Shown piece by piece: positions 60,415-64,000 of a stretch of DNA of 64,000 bases. The position numbers and the translations under genes are program-made. Source of the stretch: Aulostomus chinensis (taxonomy: Eukaryota; Chordata; Actinopteri; Syngnathiformes; Aulostomidae); NCBI GenBank assembly GCA_037954235.1, contig JBBMOA010000011.1, forward strand, positions 26,541,325-26,605,324, read 5' to 3'. Position 1 is the first letter of the stretch, and every line of letters starts with the position of its first letter. A model generated the notes under the pieces. The model was not told where the DNA came from and did no database searches. It was given only the letters and a program-made list of their open reading frames with translations.

Positions 60415-60791
60415 ATTAAAATCATCCCTCCATCATCCCTCCCTCCATGTTCCCCCTCTTCTCCTGTTCAGGGTGGTGGGGGTGGAGCCTATCCCAGCAG
60501 CCTTCCCCCTGGACAGGTCACCAGTCCATGGCAGGGCCAACACATAGAGACAGACAACCATTGGCTCTCCCAGCCACGCCTACGGTCAATTTAGAGTCTG
60601 GATTAACCTGGTCCCTCTTGATGTCTTTGGACTGTGGAGGAAGCTGGAGGACCAGAGAGAACCCAGCAGGAACAGGGAGAACATGGAGACTCACACAGAA
60701 AGACCCCGTGCTCCAGCCGGGGCTCCACCCACAACCTTCTTGCTGGGGGGCCACAGGGAGGACCACTGCACCACCATGCTGCCTATTAAAA
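60415..60791 (-). mobile_element. SINE-A copy with 7-bp TSD, minus orientation
   Basis: The element spans 60422-60784. The plus strand shows the CCATC tail, 'cttctcctgttcagggtgg', the body, and the head 'ccaccatgctgcc'. It is nearly identical to 16270-16627, including 'ctggattaacctggtccctc'. The direct repeat attaaaa flanks it at 60415-60421 and 60785-60791. Near identity to the other two copies suggests a young subfamily. Confidence 0.87.
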
Positions 60792-61717
60792 ATTATTTCA
60801 TTCATCATAGATTAGAAATTGACCCCAAAGCAGTTACATTCATGAGGGTTTCATTTAACACAAAGTCCAAATATACAGTACAAGCAGAGGTGATATTTCA
60901 GGTTTTGCAGTGTGTACATTTAACCAAACATAACAAGAGGTCACAATAGGAAAGGTCACGACCAAAGCTGACCAGTAGTGTGACCCCTGTGAGAGAGAAG
61001 GAGAGAGAGAGTAAATAAGGAGGCCACAATAATAACTCATCACTGTTACCCAGGAAACATTGAGATTCTCCTACAAACGCTTTTATGTAATCAAATACAA
61101 CTGTTGTGATTTGAAGAAGAGAAACAATATGTTGGTTCGTGGAGTTAAAGAGTTAAAGAAAATAAAATTGATTAAGGCAACACGCTGAAATATACTTAAC
61201 ATTGTTAACTGGGAAATCTTTGAAAAGGCGGTCAGATTCTTTCGAAAGTGCTGCAAGAAGTCAGGGAGCCCATGAAACTACAGCCCTGAGATCATGACTG
61301 CTGCCTCGCTTGATGGAAATTCTGAGATTTCTCTGCAATAAAAGGAGCACGTAGGTGGAGTGATGCAGCTCCTTTGTGTAGTAACTACATCACCAGAGAA
61401 AACTCAGCAGGGACACTGGTCCCACTGGCGGGAGGTGATAGTCCCCTGCATGCAGCTTCTTCTCAGAGAGAGGAACTGCTTTTATGTCCTTGTGTCCTCT
61501 GATTTCTTTCTGTTTCTTTTCAGCTGGATTTACAATTTAGGGGGAACATGAAAATACTGTGGTGCGCAGGAAAAATCTTTATTTCTGAATTCCTGTAACA
61601 TCAGATGCCTCCACATGCTGCAGACCAGCAGCTTTTGTCATCAGTCAGAGGAACGTGTGGTCACAGACCCACATGGCAGGGTGGGTCACGCTGTGCAGCC
61701 CAGGATAGGAAAAGACT
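60792..61717. other. Unassigned spacer between two SINE-A copies
   Basis: About 0.9 kb with no recognised gene or repeat. Confidence 0.55.
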
Positions 61718-62085
61718 GATAGCTGGAGTGGCAGCCCGGTGGTGCAGTGGTCAGCGCTGTGGCCTCACAGCAAGAAGGTTCCTGGTTCGAGTCCCGGCTG
61801 GAGCACAGGATCTTTCTGTGTGAGTGAGTCTGCATGTTCTCCCTGTGCCTGTGTGGGTTCTCTCTGGTACTCCAGCTTCTTCCCACCGCCCAAAAACATG
61901 CAATTGGAGATGAGGCTAATTGAATACTCTAAATTGACTGTAGGTGTGAATGTGAGTGTGAATGGTTGTTTGTCTCTGTGTGTTGGCCCTGCGATGGACT
62001 GGTGACCTGTAGCCCCCCCCCCGCCCCCCCGCGACCCTTACCATGACGACCAATTAGACGATGGATGGATGGACGATAGCTGGAG
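61718..62085 (+). mobile_element. SINE-A copy with perfect 11-bp TSD and intact promoter boxes
   Basis: The element spans 61729-62074. The head reads cccggtggtgcagtggtcag (A-box type tggtgcagtgg), then ggttcgagtccc, an exact match to the B-box consensus GGTTCGANTCC, about 30 bp later. The body includes 'gcatgttctccctgtgcctg' and 'aaattgactgtaggtgtgaa', and the 3' end has a C-run and GATGGATGG tail. gatagctggag occurs at 61718-61728 and 62075-62085 without mismatch. This is the best reference copy of the family in the window. Confidence 0.95.
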
Positions 62086-63270
62086 CAAGGCTCCTGTTAC
62101 CACTTTAAAACTTGAATCACACCCATAAGACCATATGAGCGAATGAATACAGGGAAAACAAAATAGCAGATCTGGTCATAAGACAACTGAAGTAAGAGGA
62201 AAGACGGTGGATGGGGGGGCAATGGAAATACACACAAAAATCAAATCAATCTGCATCATAAAATGAAGTGCACACAAAGAAACAAAACAAATGGTGTACA
62301 GGCAAAAGTGTGTGAACAGTTCCTGTCTTTACATGTCTCACTGAAAAGTCGTCACTATTTTTTTCTACCTTCATGTGTATTAAACCAATAGCAAGTGTTT
62401 TGTGATACTAAGTGAAGTAGGAAACCACTACTCCTACAACAGCACCCACCTCCAGCCTCCAGCCTGGACACAGATACAAAACTGGACCATTTATTGGTTA
62501 CGCACAGGCAACGGCATCCTGTTAGCCCTCCCTCTGTCGAAGGGTTCTGGTCTTAAGTGGTTCTGCCAGTGATGCTTCTCACTCAGGTCAAACAAAGAGG
62601 AAGAGGAAAGGAAATCAAGCAAAGAGCCACTGCTGTATCCTACTCTGCTTTATGCAACACCATGAAATCCTGTATCCCTGTTCATTTGGACATCAACATG
62701 CAGCTGAATTAGGTTGCTGCCATGGGGACTGTACAGTACATGCACCTCGCCCTCGAACAAAGAGCTTACCTCTGTACAACCAGCCATTCCCCTCTGGCCT
62801 GAAATCCTTTTATGTTTCATGAAGGAAGTGGGAGAAAAGAGGTGTTGAAATGGAGGAAGTTGAGGGGGGAGTAGCTGGGGTCTTATCTTCCTGAAGCCTT
62901 GAAGAGTTGCAGAACGAGCATGAAAGAGACAGACTCAGACAAAAGATGGGCATTGTGGTGGACAAAGAGTTGAGGTGATTAGCATATTGCTACAGGGCCC
63001 GAGGTGTTCTTGCCCGGTCTTGTGTGACGTGGTTCCTCTAAACAAGCATGTATGCTTCAGTGCTGATGGGTGGGTCGGGGAGAGGCCCATAAATTACAGT
63101 TGAAAACTATTGGTGACAGGCTGTGGTCAGGACAATGTTCCATATGAGGGAAACAGACTCAGGCGGACCAGAGGCTGGGCAGGGGAAGAGCTCTGGCAGA
63201 CGCCACCGACCCAGGTGACGGAACCCCTTTAGAGGTTGGCTCAGTCGAGCATTTTAATGTAAACACAACC
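62086..63270. other. Unassigned non-coding stretch
   Basis: No gene or repeat is recognised in about 1.2 kb. Confidence 0.55.
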
Positions 63271-63271
63271 A

Positions 63272-63316
<45 letters not shown>
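63271..63316. repeat. (AC)n microsatellite
   Basis: An AC run of about 23 units. Confidence 0.97.
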
Positions 63317-63321
<5 letters not shown>

Positions 63322-63723
63322 TGTAGGGTATCAAGTTTTATCAGTGGATTCGTCTGCTCTCCAAAGGTCTTCTATCAGTATTTCAAACACATCTGCAGCA
63401 AGAAGTTCAAGCCCCCGCATGTCTGAAGTCTCTGACAGGACATTTTATGCCAGCATGAAGTCTAACATGGTTTCGAAATCTATAAAGGCCCCTTTCCTCT
63501 TCACCAATATCCAAGAAACACAAAGGGAAGCTGCTGTTGTGCTCTCTTGGGCTGTGCCTGAACGCACCATAGCGTTTGGGTTTGGTGATGAATTAAAGTA
63601 TAGAATATTTGTCAGTCCGTGTAGCGTTAAAACAATTAGCATTTTTCCTACCTTTCCAGGTTGAGAGAGACAAGCTACTGTTTTGTAAATGACTTCCTCC
63701 TCTAAGCACACACAACAACCCAC
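63317..63723 (-). other. Minus-strand open region of unknown origin
   Basis: A 92-codon open frame (63723-63445) continues in the same phase past a single TAA for about 40 more codons. The continuation reads NVLSETSDMRGLELLAADVF and EILIEDLWRADES before a TGA. The composition looks protein-like and the frame holds over about 135 codons with one stop, but I recognise no family. A GT donor-like site (AAG|GTAGGA) lies on the minus strand near 63650. It could be a decayed mobile-element ORF, a host exon, or chance. Confidence 0.25.
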
Positions 63724-64000
63724 TGCAGGTTGAGTGTTGTATTCACAGTCTGTAATCCTGTCAGAATATCTGGAGATTCACAAAATATGTTTTCTTCTTC
63801 TGGTACGACGAGCTGGGCAACTCAGAGGTTGTTCCTGGGCCGCATGGTGGCTGCGGTCATATTTGATTCATGTTTTTTGAGGTCTGTTACAACCTGGCTT
63901 GGGGAAAAGGGGAAAGGAGGGAAGTAACACAAAGTTTCCAAGTTGGAAATGGAAGAGCTGTTTATTTTTGCAGCAAAAAGTAGAACACAGGTTTCACAAG
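63724..64000. other. Unassigned end of window
   Basis: No gene or repeat is recognised. The plus-strand frame at 63730-63927 (65 codons) has no recognised domain. Confidence 0.5.

Noticed and set aside
60185..60815. 120-126-codon plus-strand frames with Ile/Tyr/Ser repeats
   Set aside because: They are translations of the TA/TATC microsatellite and an antisense SINE-A copy.

Overview
This window looks like non-coding DNA from a ray-finned (teleost) fish genome. Three things suggest this: dispersed tRNA-derived SINE-like repeats of the fish type; decayed non-LTR retrotransposons, Tc1-type and hAT-type DNA transposons; and long (TG)n, (TC)n and (GATG)n arrays. No operons, bacterial-style genes, rRNA genes, functional tRNA genes or CRISPR arrays are present. 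I could not identify a single complete protein-coding host gene. Almost every open reading frame is short and unrelated to known proteins, or belongs to a dead transposable element. Family assignments come from reading translated motifs and comparing copies inside the window. No database search was run.

Layout. 1-2319 is a (GATG)n-type array that begins inside the 3' end of a SINE-like element (here SINE-A). 2.3-16 kb is mostly unassigned sequence with scattered SINE-A and SINE-B copies. 16-21 kb holds a SINE-A copy, a minus-strand remnant resembling the SCAND3/ZBED-like group of hAT-derived proteins, and an internally deleted Tc1-type element. 23.85-27.64 kb is a nearly full-length but frameshifted LINE: ORF1 C-terminus, AP-endonuclease and reverse transcriptase, with a SINE-A copy inserted in the RT reading frame. 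A second LINE fragment follows at 28.3 kb, and a 1.02-kb terminal-inverted-repeat element lies at 29.2-30.2 kb. 30-47 kb is largely unassigned apart from one SINE-A copy, a LINE tail and several microsatellites. 47.03-49.72 kb is an hAT transposon whose ends, 8-bp target duplication and two-intron transposase pseudogene can be delimited. A CpG-rich, exon-like block with splice donors follows at 50.1-50.3 kb. A 19/27-bp minisatellite lies at 54.2 kb and a non-autonomous hAT-like element at 55.6-56.4 kb. 57.9-60.2 kb is a minus-strand LINE carrying a chimeric SINE, which itself carries a third repeat. Two further SINE-A copies with target duplications lie at 60.4 and 61.7 kb.

The window is best read as a layered record of transposition. 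The strongest results are target-site duplications that fix element boundaries and relative ages: SINE into LINE at 26.5 kb, a chimeric SINE into a LINE at 59.1 kb, and an hAT with a recognisable but dead multi-exon transposase. I found no convincing evidence of a new multi-gene biological system.
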